From Phycicoccus sp. Root101 (GTDB taxonomy: Bacteria; Actinomycetota; Actinomycetes; Actinomycetales; Dermatophilaceae): DNA of 64,000 nucleotides. Numbering within the stretch: position 1 is the first letter of the stretch; every line of letters starts with the position of its first letter. The stretch covers positions 532,865 to 596,864 of the forward strand of contig NZ_LMCM01000006.1 in assembly GCF_001426245.1 (NCBI RefSeq), written 5' to 3'. Positions 23,814-30,927 of the stretch are shown in pieces. The translations under genes and the position numbers were made by a program. The notes beneath the pieces are model-generated. The model was not told the DNA's origin. It did not search any database and saw nothing but the letters and a program-made list of their open reading frames with translations.

Positions 23814-24446
23814 TCAACCAGTTGCGGCGTCGGCGGGCTCCGCAGCTGCGGGACCGAAGGCCGCCAGGATGTTGAGCAGGTTGCGACCCGGGTCGAGGCT
23901 CGAGTACCTCGGGTCTGACAGCCCTTCGGTGATGCGCGCGGCCACCACAGAAAGCTTGAGGTTTGACCGACTGGAGTAGGTGCGCAGAAGGTCGAACGCC
24001 GCCTCGTCGTCGATGCCGAAGCTCAGCATCAGCGCCCCCTTGGCCTGCTCGATCGCCGCCCGGTGTTCCATTGCACCGTGGACCGCCTCGTTGGCGTACT
24101 CACGCAGCATGTCCGTGAGGTCGAGGACAAAGCCGAAAAGGCGTGTGACCTGGCCCTGGTACGCCTCGGCGTACCCCACGTAGCGGACTCGACGTAAGCG
24201 CCCGTGCGGGTCGCGCAGCTCATAGACGCAGGTATAGGGGCCCGGCGTGGCGAGATGCTTCTGGAACCGGGCGAGCATCTCGTCGCGATGTTCCTCCACC
24301 ATTCGGTCGAGCATGATCTCCGTAGTGGGGACGTCGTCCACCGACAGGCCGTGAAGAGCCCGCAGGCCCGTCGACCACGACCAGCGCCCTGCGAGGACGT
24401 CGTACTCGAAGGCGAGCTTCGGCTCATCCACTCGTGGTGACGACAT
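23814..24446 (-). CDS. PAS-ANTAR domain RNA-binding regulator
   Basis: A 210-residue protein from the ATG at 24446, with AGGAGG eight bases ahead. Residues 10-110 look like a PAS domain (FEYDVLAGRWSWSTGLRALHG, then YTCVYELRDPHGRLRRVRYVGYAE). The C-terminal ANTAR domain is HRAAIEQAKGALMLSFGIDDEAAFDLLRTYSSRSNLKLSVVA (part shown). ANTAR proteins bind paired RNA hairpins and prevent termination. PAS-ANTAR proteins are common in actinobacteria. No clear target hairpin pair was found nearby. Confidence 0.86.
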   Translation of the reverse strand: MSSPRVDEPKLAFEYDVLAGRWSWSTGLRALHGLSVDDVPTTEIMLDRMVEEHRDEMLARFQKHLATPGPYTCVYELRDPHGRLRRVRYVGYAEAYQGQVTRLFGFVLDLTDMLREYANEAVHGAMEHRAAIEQAKGALMLSFGIDDEAAFDLLRTYSSRSNLKLSVVAARITEGLSDPRYSSLDPGRNLLNILAAFGPAAAEPADAATG

Positions 24447-24940
24447 GAAGGACCTCCTACCACCAAAGCGCCTCATCAGGATCGCTGCTAAAGGGGCGGC
24501 CGCTCCTTGACCAATTCACAGGATGCCACAGATCGGCACCGCTGATCCCAGCGCATTCGAGGGAATGGACCACGGCCCGTCAGGGTAGTTAGCCGGCAGA
24601 CTGCCCCCGGTACGGCTCCAACAGCGCGGGCCTTCAGGGGCCGGGGGCAGTCGCCTGCCAGTCACCATAAATGGGGCACCTCGACACGGCAACGACCCCG
24701 CCGCCCCGACCGGCTGGCGAACAGTCCGGGTGCTCCGCCCAACGCCGGCCACCTGGAATCGCTGACGCGCCCGGGCTACTACCGGGCCGGCGCGATCTCG
24801 TCAGACGTGACTGGTCCTGCAGATGCAGCTGTCGATCCGCGGACTCGTGTCAACACCCAGTTCGTCGAGGTGAAGGGACTCGTCACTCACGTCAGCCCGT
24901 GAACGTGTTCGTGGGCAGCGGGTCCGAATGACGCCCACGC
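24447..24940. other. Intergenic, 494 bases, with one imperfect hairpin
   Basis: No convincing gene. An imperfect GC-rich hairpin near 24766-24793 (GCGCCCGG and CCGGGCCGGCGC around CTACTA) may terminate the leftward gene 24941-25198. The rest shows no repeat or clear promoter. Confidence 0.4.
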
Positions 24941-25198
24941 TCAGTAGGGGTGCCCGACATAGCTGTTTGGCGACGATACCTGCGAGTGTTCCAGGCAGTC
25001 GAACAGTTCTTGCAACGAGCCGAACGCACGAGCACGCGGAAGCCCTGACAGGCGCCACAAAAGGTGGCTGGGGGCATGCTTGCGTAGCAGGACCGCGGCC
25101 AGGTCGTCATATCCGGCCGGAAAGCAATCGACTGGCAGAACCATGGCCAACTCCTGACGCCAATCTGCCTCGGGAATGACCGGAGACTGGTCCTCCAT
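24941..25198 (-). CDS. DUF2795-like small protein
   Basis: An 85-residue soluble protein from the ATG at 25198, after GAGGAAAC. The stretch FPAGYDDLAAVLLRKHAPSHLLWRLSGLPRARAFGSLQELFDCL (part) fits the DUF2795 pattern, in which a start YPA/FPA, a helix, and a final LP-x-R-x-F/Y-x-S-x-x-E element recur. DUF2795 proteins are small and of unknown function, often in stress-related loci. The frame extends upstream without support. Confidence 0.62.
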   Translation of the reverse strand: MEDQSPVIPEADWRQELAMVLPVDCFPAGYDDLAAVLLRKHAPSHLLWRLSGLPRARAFGSLQELFDCLEHSQVSSPNSYVGHPY

Positions 25199-25488
25199 GT
25201 TTCCTCGCTTCCATGTCGGTTCAGAGGTCCGCACAGGACCGTCGCCCGTTACTGCCCTCACCGGGACATCGCCAAACGTTGACGCCACGTCAGACAACCG
25301 TGTCTCGGACTGAGCAGCGACAGGTCCTGGGGCCGTCCGGTCGCATCGTCCACGATCGGGGGTACGGTGATCAGGTAGCGCACCTGGACCCGTGCGCCTC
25401 AGCGATGGCATGCGTCCGGGTCCAGCAGCGCGGCTCAACGGCGGCCATCTCGGGTCGTCGTCATCTCGACTAGACGACGTCACCCGGG

Positions 25489-25522
25489 CAGTGCCCTCGC
25501 TCCCCCGCGTGCGAGGGCACTG
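25489..25522 (-). terminator. Perfect 12-bp hairpin downstream of whiB-like gene
   Basis: CAGTGCCCTCGC at 25489-25500 and GCGAGGGCACTG at 25511-25522 with a 10-base loop, 72 bases past the stop of the leftward WhiB gene. Position suits an intrinsic terminator lacking a U-tract. The rest of 25199-25594 holds no gene. Confidence 0.7.
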
Positions 25523-25594
25523 TCGCCGCGGGGACCGATCACGGTCTGGGAGCCTGACGTTGGGCCTTGCGAGCGGATCTGCGGCCCCTGGAGG

Positions 25595-25891
25595 TCAGGC
25601 AGAACGCCGTGCGGCGACCGCCACCTGTCGGTACTGCTCACGCTCTTCAGGGGTGGTGCCACCCCACACGCCATACGGCTCCTGGACCGTCATCGCGTGC
25701 TCCAGGCACGCCTGGGTGACCGGGCAGGTCGCGCACAGCGCCTTGGCGCGCTCCTCACGCGTCAGGCGGCGGTTGCCGCGCTCTGAGTCCGCAGGAAAGA
25801 ACTCGTTCGGGTCCGTGGTGCGGCACGCACCGCGGGTCTGCCACTCATAGGAGCTGAGAAGTGGCTTGGGCAGTCGACTGATGTTCGTCAT
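25595..25891 (-). CDS. WhiB-family iron-sulfur transcription factor
   Basis: A 98-residue WhiB-like protein from the ATG at 25891, after AGAGGAG. The four cluster-binding cysteines are at 23, 53, 56 and 62 (C-x29-C-x2-C-x5-C, with LCATCPVTQACLEH), and GVWGG at 74-78 is the invariant turn. The C-terminal EEREQYRQVAVAARRSA is the basic DNA-binding part. These proteins bind a 4Fe-4S cluster and act with the principal sigma factor in development, redox and stress responses. The subtype is not assigned. Its promoter region holds DnaA-box-like repeats. Confidence 0.93.
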   Translation of the reverse strand: MTNISRLPKPLLSSYEWQTRGACRTTDPNEFFPADSERGNRRLTREERAKALCATCPVTQACLEHAMTVQEPYGVWGGTTPEEREQYRQVAVAARRSA

Positions 25892-25922
25892 GACGGGGCT
25901 CCTCTTTCCGTGGGGAAATGTC

Positions 25923-25957
25923 GAACTTGTCCACAAGTTATGCAGAACTTGTTCACG
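25923..25957. promoter_or_regulatory. Paired DnaA-box-like repeats upstream of whiB
   Basis: GAACTTGTCCAC at 25923 and GAACTTGTTCAC at 25945 are direct repeats 22 bases apart. The first contains TTGTCCACA (25927-25935), the actinobacterial DnaA-box consensus, and lies in a perfect AACTTGT-CC-ACAAGTT palindrome at 25924-25939. They sit 32-66 bases upstream of the WhiB ATG, where a regulator would overlap the promoter. Either DnaA or an unrelated repressor could bind. Confidence 0.5.
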
Positions 25958-26079
25958 ATGCAAGGCCCGGACCCGTGGGCTGTGCGCTCCAGGTGCCTCA
26001 CGCGATCACCGGCCGCGTGCCGCTGACCTGCGCGGATGTGGCCTTCCGGTGGGCTCGAGCGGCTGGATAGGGTCAAGTC

Positions 26080-26490
26080 GTGACTGTTTTGCGCCCGTTG
26101 CTTGCTGTCGTCGCAGTGCTGACCGCGTGCGGTGCACTGGCGGGGTGTGCGGGACAGGGCAACGCCGAGAACGACAACGCCCTGGCCGTCGCCGGTCAGT
26201 TCACCCGGTCCGTCCGCACCGACCCCGCCCGAGCCTGCGCACTCCTGGCGCCCCAGACGCTGAAGACCGTCGAGGACGAGGGCGGGACCTGCGCCACAGC
26301 CCTGCCTCGGGAGGTGCAGCCAGCGATCGGAGGTACCAGCGCGGTGCAGGTCTACGGCAAGGACGCCATCGTCCACCTGGGCACGAGCACGCTGTTCCTG
26401 GCCCGCTTCGGGCTCGGCTGGCGCGTGACAGCCGCCGGCTGCACCCCGCAGCCCGACCGGCCCTACGACTGCACCGTCAGGGGGAGCTGA
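26080..26490 (+). CDS. Small lipoprotein
   Basis: A 136-residue exported protein from the GTG at 26080, with TAGGGT at 26068-26073 just ahead as a likely -10. The signal peptide ends in LAGCAGQ, a lipobox placing the lipidated Cys at about 23. The mature part has an Asp/Ala-rich helix (NALAVAGQFTRSVRTDPARACALLAP) and later Cys residues that may pair. Resembles DUF-type extracytoplasmic proteins with an NTF2-like outline, but the family is not certain. First of a three-gene + strand set. Confidence 0.7.
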   Translation: MTVLRPLLAVVAVLTACGALAGCAGQGNAENDNALAVAGQFTRSVRTDPARACALLAPQTLKTVEDEGGTCATALPREVQPAIGGTSAVQVYGKDAIVHLGTSTLFLARFGLGWRVTAAGCTPQPDRPYDCTVRGS

Positions 26491-26491
26491 C

Positions 26492-26575
26492 GTGCGTGCC
26501 CTCTTCCTGTCCTACGTCGCGTTCATCGTGCTCGGCCTCGCGTACTGCATCGCGATCGGGGTGGTCCACCGATGA
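26492..26575 (+). CDS. 27-residue single-pass membrane peptide
   Basis: A GTG at 26492 preceded by GGGGAG six bases ahead opens a 27-codon frame ending in a TGA that overlaps the ATG of the next gene (ATGA). The peptide is almost entirely one membrane segment (LFLSYVAFIVLGLAYCIAIGVV) flanked by Arg and His-Arg. The tight coupling suggests it is translated with, and may assemble with, the DUF6766-like membrane protein. No database family is known to me. Confidence 0.6.
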   Translation: MRALFLSYVAFIVLGLAYCIAIGVVHR

Positions 26576-27246
26576 GGAAGACGTTGCGCGAGAACGGACT
26601 CACGCTCGCCTTCACCGCCCTGCTCGTCCTCGCGCTCGCCGGGCAGGCCCTCACGGGGCAGGCGAGCTACAACGACGCTGCCACGGACGCCGGGTTGCCG
26701 ACCCTGAGCATCGTCGAGTACGTCACGTCGTCGCAGTTCACGGTCGACGTCGCAGAGAACTGGCAGTCGGAGTACCTGCAGTTCCTCCTCTACATCCTGC
26801 TCACCGTGTGGCTGCTGCAGAAGGGCTCGCCGGAGTCCAAGCCCCTGGACTCGGCGGGGCGCGAGTCCGACAAGGACCAGAAGGTCGGGGTGTACGCCGA
26901 CCAGGACTCCCCGAGATGGGCGGCCGTCGGTGGGTGGCGTACCGAGCTGTTCTCGCGATCCCTCGGGCTGGCCATGGGGGCCGTCTTCCTCGGGTCGTGG
27001 GCTGCCCAGCTCGTCGCCGGGCGCTCCGCCTACAACGCCGAGCAGCTCCAGGACCTGCAGGACCCCCTCACCTGGTCCCAGTACCTGGACGCCCCGGACT
27101 TCTGGAACCGCACCTTCCAGAACTGGCAGTCCGAGTTCCTCGCCGTCGGCAGCATGGTCGTGTTCAGCATCTACCTGCGCGAACGCGGCTCCCCGGAGTC
27201 CAAGCCGGTCGGTACCGCCGACACGGCGACGGGCGTCGAGGGCTGA
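26572..27246 (+). CDS. DUF6766-like membrane protein with internal duplication
   Basis: A 224-residue protein with about four membrane segments. Two halves repeat the same plan: a first segment, then ASYNDAATDAG / SAYNAEQLQDL, then NWQSEYLQF / NWQSEFLAV before a second segment, then QKGSPESKP / ERGSPESKP. This internal duplication marks the actinobacterial family annotated DUF6766. Cytoplasmic or periplasmic loops are short except a charged linker near 95-118. Function unknown. Coupled by ATGA to the 27-residue peptide upstream. Confidence 0.75.
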   Translation: MRKTLRENGLTLAFTALLVLALAGQALTGQASYNDAATDAGLPTLSIVEYVTSSQFTVDVAENWQSEYLQFLLYILLTVWLLQKGSPESKPLDSAGRESDKDQKVGVYADQDSPRWAAVGGWRTELFSRSLGLAMGAVFLGSWAAQLVAGRSAYNAEQLQDLQDPLTWSQYLDAPDFWNRTFQNWQSEFLAVGSMVVFSIYLRERGSPESKPVGTADTATGVEG

Positions 27247-27269
27247 CGCCGCGCACCCCACCGGAGTGA

Positions 27270-27434
27270 TCAGTCCGGCGGCTCCGCGACGGGATCACCT
27301 CGTGCCTCGTCCTCAGCCAGCCCACAGTCCGGTATCACGGGCTCGACGTAGCCGGGCGGCGGTGGCGGGTCCGGTGTCACGGGCGGGAACGTCGTCCCGT
27401 CGGGGCGCAGGTGCGATGTGTTGTCGGTCATCAT
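27270..27434 (-). CDS. Small proline-rich protein (paralogue of 21906-22136)
   Basis: A 54-residue protein, ATG at 27434 (or the next ATG at 27431), with GGAGG six bases ahead. The sequence DGTTFPPVTPDPPPPPGYVE and the acidic end EDEARGDP match in order the 76-residue protein at 21906-22136. No signal, membrane or catalytic feature. The downstream frame stops at a TGA at 27270. A coding call is supported by the ribosome site and the paralogy, not by known function. Confidence 0.6.
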   Translation of the reverse strand: MMTDNTSHLRPDGTTFPPVTPDPPPPPGYVEPVIPDCGLAEDEARGDPVAEPPD

Positions 27435-27499
27435 TGGCCACCTCCTCCGTCACGATGCCCACCCGGGACCGCCCCAAACATCCGGCGCACCGAGGTGCA

Positions 27500-28102
27500 T
27501 CAGTGGGCAGACGGGGCGTCGGTGGACCAGGTAGGGGTCGTGGCAAGGTCCGCGGCGACGGGAGCCGACACCGGACGGGGCTCCCCTGAAGGAATCGGCA
27601 GCTGGCCGGTTCCGGGGCGGCGGGGGTGCAGGTCACGCTGTCCGCGGCACGCACCGACGAGAAGCCGCAACGCCTCGCTCACCGTCTGGGCGACCACTCG
27701 CTCCGGCGGCCCGTCGAAGTGGAAGAGGTGGGACTCCACGCGGCCCGGGCGCCGGACAGCAAGCCAGGTGGTCCCCGCCACCACGCCGCTCTCGGGGCCG
27801 GGACCGGCCACTCCTGTCGCTGCCAGGGTGAGGTCGGCACTGAAGAGCTCTGCTGCAGATGCCGCCATGGTGCACGCGGCCGTCGGGCTGACGACCGGGC
27901 CCGGTGCGACCCCGAGGACGTCGAACTTCGTTCGTGAGGCGTAGACGACGACGCCACCGAGGAACCACGCGGACGCGTCAGGACCGCGGCCCAGCTCCGT
28001 CGCGATGGCCCCGGACGTCAGCGACTCTGCCACCGCGACCGTCCAACCGCGCTCCTGCACGAGCCCGGCGAGGACCTCGGCACGCGTCCGGACGTCGGTC
28101 AT
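27500..28102 (-). CDS. CinA C-terminal domain protein, likely NMN deamidase (PncC)
   Basis: A 200-residue protein. LVQERGWTVAVAESLTSGAIATELG near 13-37 holds the AESLTxG block, and GVVVYASRTKFDVLGV and TLAATGVAGPGPESGVVAGTTWLAV (parts) the remaining CinA_C motifs with the GVAGP loop. Stand-alone CinA_C proteins deamidate nicotinamide mononucleotide to nicotinate mononucleotide in NAD recycling. The ATG at 28102 overlaps the stop of an 83-codon ORF (ATGA). The C-terminal 40 residues are a Pro-rich unconserved tail. Confidence 0.87.
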   Translation of the reverse strand: MTDVRTRAEVLAGLVQERGWTVAVAESLTSGAIATELGRGPDASAWFLGGVVVYASRTKFDVLGVAPGPVVSPTAACTMAASAAELFSADLTLAATGVAGPGPESGVVAGTTWLAVRRPGRVESHLFHFDGPPERVVAQTVSEALRLLVGACRGQRDLHPRRPGTGQLPIPSGEPRPVSAPVAADLATTPTWSTDAPSAH

Positions 28103-28350
28103 GCTGGACGCCCCCCGTCCATCGCTCCCGGGAGGCGGGGAGGTGACGGCGTCGCCGCCGCCGGCTCACCGCATCCGTGGTTGGGGACCGAGTGCACCGT
28201 GTCGGCGTCGGGTCGACCCATGACGTGGACGACCTGCCGACGTACGATGGGAACGCCCTTCGGGGCCCCGGGCGGGCGTCGAGGGCCGAGCGCAGCATCC
28301 CCCCTGCTGCAGCCCCGGTACTCCGCCCGTTCGGGTTGCACCTCACGCAT
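28099..28350 (-). CDS. Hypothetical 83-residue protein linking YihY-like and CinA_C genes
   Basis: The ATG at 28350 has a near-ideal AAGGAG six bases ahead, and its stop overlaps the CinA_C ATG. The start overlaps the end of the YihY-like gene by 8 bases. The protein (MREVQPERAEYRG) is Arg/Pro-rich with a short patch VPIVRRQVVHVMGRPDADTV and no recognised domain. It may be a real small gene or serve mainly to couple translation. The ribosome site and the two overlaps are the evidence. Confidence 0.5.
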   Translation of the reverse strand: MREVQPERAEYRGCSRGDAALGPRRPPGAPKGVPIVRRQVVHVMGRPDADTVHSVPNHGCGEPAAATPSPPRLPGAMDGGRPA

Positions 28351-29413
28351 CGGGATCTCCTTGGCCCCCGGTCTCCCGCAGCTCCCGCCCCCGCTCCACG
28401 TCCTGCTCCTCCTTGGCCCGTGACTTGTCGCTCGTGCGCGTGTCCCGGGGGGGCAGCTGCAGCGTGCGTTCGGCGGGCACCCCCGACTGGAGCTCCCGGC
28501 CACGTTCGAGCTCGCTGTCCAGCTCTGCACCGAAGAGGAGTGCGAGGTTGGTGAGCCACAGCCACAGCAGGAAGACCACCACCCCCGCAAGGGCGCCATA
28601 CGTCTTGTCGTAGCTGGAGAACCTCGAGACGTAGAAGCCGAACGCGAGCGAGGCCAGCACCCACACGACGATGGCCACCAGCGCCCCCACGCTGAGCCAC
28701 CGGAACCGCGGCTGCTCGACGTTGGGGGTGGCGTAGTACAGCAGCGCCACCACGAGTGCGACCACGACGAGGATGACGGGCCACTTGGCGATGTTCCAGA
28801 CGAGCAAGGCGGTGGACCCGACCCCGATCGCGTCGCCTACGGCCTTGGCGGCAGGGCCCGTGAGCACGAGCGCGACGGCGACCAGCGCCACGAGGACGAG
28901 GGCGACGAGGGTCACGACGAGCATCACCGGCCGCAGCTTCCAGAACGGGCGGCCTTCCTCCACCTCGTACATGCGGTTCATGGCCCGCCCGAAGGCTCCG
29001 ACGTAGCCCGATGCGGACCAGAGAGAGGCGGCGAGGCCGATGACGAATGCCACGCCCGCTGCCCCACCACGGTCGGCGAGCGACTGCAGCGTGGGTCCGA
29101 GGGTCGTGGCGGCAGAGCCCGCACCCACGTCACGCAGGATGCCCAGAAGCGTGTCGACCGTCGTCCGGCTCTGCCCGACGAGGCCCACGAGGGACAGGAG
29201 CGCGATCGCGGCTGGGAAGAGCGCCAGCACCGCGTAGTAGGTCAGCGCGGCCGCAAGGTCCGTGCACTGGTCCCTGCTGAACTCCCTCAGCGTCTTGCGG
29301 GCGATGAACTGCCATGACTCCTTCGAGACCTCGGTGGGTGAGTCCGGCTGTCGCTCGGGTGCATCGCCCCCATGGGCGTCGGTTCCGGTGTCGGTGTGCG
29401 TCGTTGCTGGCAT
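28343..29413 (-). CDS. YihY/UPF0761 family inner-membrane protein
   Basis: A 356-residue membrane protein of the YihY/virulence factor BrkB family. After a hydrophilic N-terminus come FSRDQCTDLAAALTYYAVLALFPA near 55-78, a family hallmark, and about six membrane segments. YYATPNVEQPRFRWLSVGAL and YGALAGVVVFLLWLWLTNLALLFGAEL (parts) are the conserved late blocks. The C-terminal 60 residues are charged and cytoplasmic. The ATG at 29413 is preferred over a longer frame; its ribosome site is weak. Long called RNase BN in error; the actual function is unknown. Confidence 0.88.
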   Translation of the reverse strand: MPATTHTDTGTDAHGGDAPERQPDSPTEVSKESWQFIARKTLREFSRDQCTDLAAALTYYAVLALFPAAIALLSLVGLVGQSRTTVDTLLGILRDVGAGSAATTLGPTLQSLADRGGAAGVAFVIGLAASLWSASGYVGAFGRAMNRMYEVEEGRPFWKLRPVMLVVTLVALVLVALVAVALVLTGPAAKAVGDAIGVGSTALLVWNIAKWPVILVVVALVVALLYYATPNVEQPRFRWLSVGALVAIVVWVLASLAFGFYVSRFSSYDKTYGALAGVVVFLLWLWLTNLALLFGAELDSELERGRELQSGVPAERTLQLPPRDTRTSDKSRAKEEQDVERGRELRETGGQGDPDA

Positions 29414-29539
29414 GCCTGCCCTGTGCCCCGCCGAGGACGTCCTCAACCGTGTTTTTGACCAGTACTGCCGGGCACTTCTGGCGGCGAGCGTGGCGACGCG
29501 GTTGCGGTTCGCCCCGCACAAGTCGCCCACGTCGCGGAC

Positions 29540-30367
29540 TCAGGGGATGTCGGCCAGGCGCTCCAGGAGGGACACGGCGTCGTGCGGAGCCCGGCCGTCG
29601 ATGTCGTTGTCGAAGTAGACGTAGGAGTCGATCCCCTCGGCGCTCCATCCGCGGATGCGCTCGGCCCACGCGTCGAGGGTCGCAGCGGCGTAGCCACCCC
29701 CGTACAGCCTGTCCTCCCCGTGCAGCCTGACGTAGGCGTGGTCCGTGGTGAGCGCAGCGAACCTGGGCCAGGTGCCGGCGCTGTCCGACTCGACCAGCGC
29801 CACACCGTGGCGGTCCAGCAGTGCGCGCGCGCGGGGGTCGTCGAAGCTCTGGTGCCGGGGTTCCAGCGCGTGACGAACCGGTGTGGCCGGGTCCACGCCC
29901 ACCTCCAGCTGGGTCTGGGTCCGCCCCTCGGCAACCTTGTCGTCGTGCTGGCATGCCAGGGTCGCGGCCTCGCCCGCGGTGAGCGGCAGGAGGGAGAGGA
30001 AGGTGTCGAGCCGGTCCTCGTCGAATTGGGACCGGGCGGGCAGCTGCCACAGGGTCGGTCCCAGAGCTGGTCCCAGGGCCAGGACTCCCGAGGCCCAGTG
30101 GTTCGCCAGCGCGGTCTCGACGCCCTGCAACTGCCGGAGGTGGGTGATGTACCGCCCGCCCTTGACGGCGAACTCGAAGTGTGGCGGGGCCGCGGCAGCC
30201 CAGCTGCGGTACCGCTCAGGGCGTTGCAGGGAGTAGAACGAGCCGTTCACCTCGACACTGGTGACGAGGCGGCTGAGGTGGGACAGCTCGTCGCGCTGCC
30301 GCAACCCCGCAGGGTAGAAGTCGCCCCGCCAGCTCGCGTAGCGCCACCCCGAGGTGCCGACCCGCAC
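29540..30367 (-). CDS. DUF72 domain protein
   Basis: A 275-residue TIM-barrel-like protein. VRVGTSGWRYASWRGDFYPAG opens it, followed by FEFAVKGGRYITHLRQL, PTLWQLPARSQFDEDRL, VRHALEPRHQSF and AYVRLHGEDRLYGGGYA. WAERIRGWSAEGIDSYVYFDND is the conserved C-terminal block. These are the DUF72 (YecE-like) signatures. The GTG at 30367 gives the expected N-terminus; the open frame further upstream is Arg/Pro-rich and unlikely to be translated. Biochemical role unknown. Confidence 0.88.
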   Translation of the reverse strand: MRVGTSGWRYASWRGDFYPAGLRQRDELSHLSRLVTSVEVNGSFYSLQRPERYRSWAAAAPPHFEFAVKGGRYITHLRQLQGVETALANHWASGVLALGPALGPTLWQLPARSQFDEDRLDTFLSLLPLTAGEAATLACQHDDKVAEGRTQTQLEVGVDPATPVRHALEPRHQSFDDPRARALLDRHGVALVESDSAGTWPRFAALTTDHAYVRLHGEDRLYGGGYAAATLDAWAERIRGWSAEGIDSYVYFDNDIDGRAPHDAVSLLERLADIP

Positions 30368-30434
30368 ACGCCCGGCCCCGCGCCTCAGGGCTGCCCCTGC
30401 TCGCCAGGGCCCCGATGGGCGCGGTGCCGTGGGC

Positions 30435-30656
30435 TCACCGGAGCGCGCCGCGGTCGGGCTGCGGGCTCGGCGTCGGCGCAGTGGGGTCCGGGGAGGGCGC
30501 GGGGCTCGGACCGGGCTCGGGCGAGGAGACCGGCGACGGGCCGGGATCACTCGGGTCGGGTCTCGGCGTCGGGCTGCCACCCGGTCCAGCGGGGACGGAG
30601 AGCGGGTCGGGTGCGCCGCCCGGATCGGTCGCCGGGGGCTGCTGGCGAGTCGCCAT
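30435..30656 (-). CDS. Small proline/serine-rich protein
   Basis: A 73-residue protein from the ATG at 30656, with AAAGGA ahead. Most of it is tandem P-x-P-S-P-x type sequence (DPSDPGPSPVSSPEPGPSPA), predicted disordered. No signal peptide or domain. It follows the 42-residue membrane peptide gene by 35 bases and precedes the DUF72 gene, probably on one transcript. Low-complexity coding is hard to prove, so moderate confidence only. Confidence 0.5.
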   Translation of the reverse strand: MATRQQPPATDPGGAPDPLSVPAGPGGSPTPRPDPSDPGPSPVSSPEPGPSPAPSPDPTAPTPSPQPDRGALR

Positions 30657-30691
30657 GGGTGGATCCTTTCGTTCGGGGTCGACCGGTTGGT

Positions 30692-30820
30692 TCAGCCCTG
30701 CTTGGCACTCGTGGCGATGCCGTCGAGGATGTGCCGTTGGGCCACGGCGAAGACGATGATCAGGTGCAGCGCCAACAGGGCCGGTGTCGCGAGCCGGCCG
30801 GTCAGTCTCCGTGTGTCCAT
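30692..30820 (-). CDS. 42-residue single-pass membrane peptide
   Basis: The ATG at 30820 has GGAGG seven bases ahead. The peptide MDTRRLTGRL then one hydrophobic segment, ATPALLALHLIIVFAVA, then QRHILDGIATSAKQG, reads as a small inner-membrane protein with positive-inside ends. First gene after the sigma factor terminator at 30888-30909, so it probably has its own promoter just upstream. Function unknown. Confidence 0.6.
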   Translation of the reverse strand: MDTRRLTGRLATPALLALHLIIVFAVAQRHILDGIATSAKQG

Positions 30821-30887
30821 GTCGCAACCTCCAGGAGTGAGCTGGATTCGTCCCAGCATTGCATCCATCCGCTCGGACGTCGGAGAA

Positions 30888-30909
30888 ACACTTCGACGAC
30901 GAGAAGTGT
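30888..30909 (-). terminator. Terminator of the SigB/SigF-like gene
   Basis: ACACTTC at 30888-30894 and GAAGTGT at 30903-30909 with an 8-base loop. In minus-strand RNA the stem is followed by TTTCTCC. It lies 19 bases after the sigma gene stop. Confidence 0.72.
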
Positions 30910-30927
30910 CGGAGAGGCCTCACGTCC

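Noticed and set aside
30435-30656. Pro/Ser repeats as a DNA tandem repeat element
   Set aside because: Units vary in sequence and length and keep the reading frame; better read as low-complexity coding.
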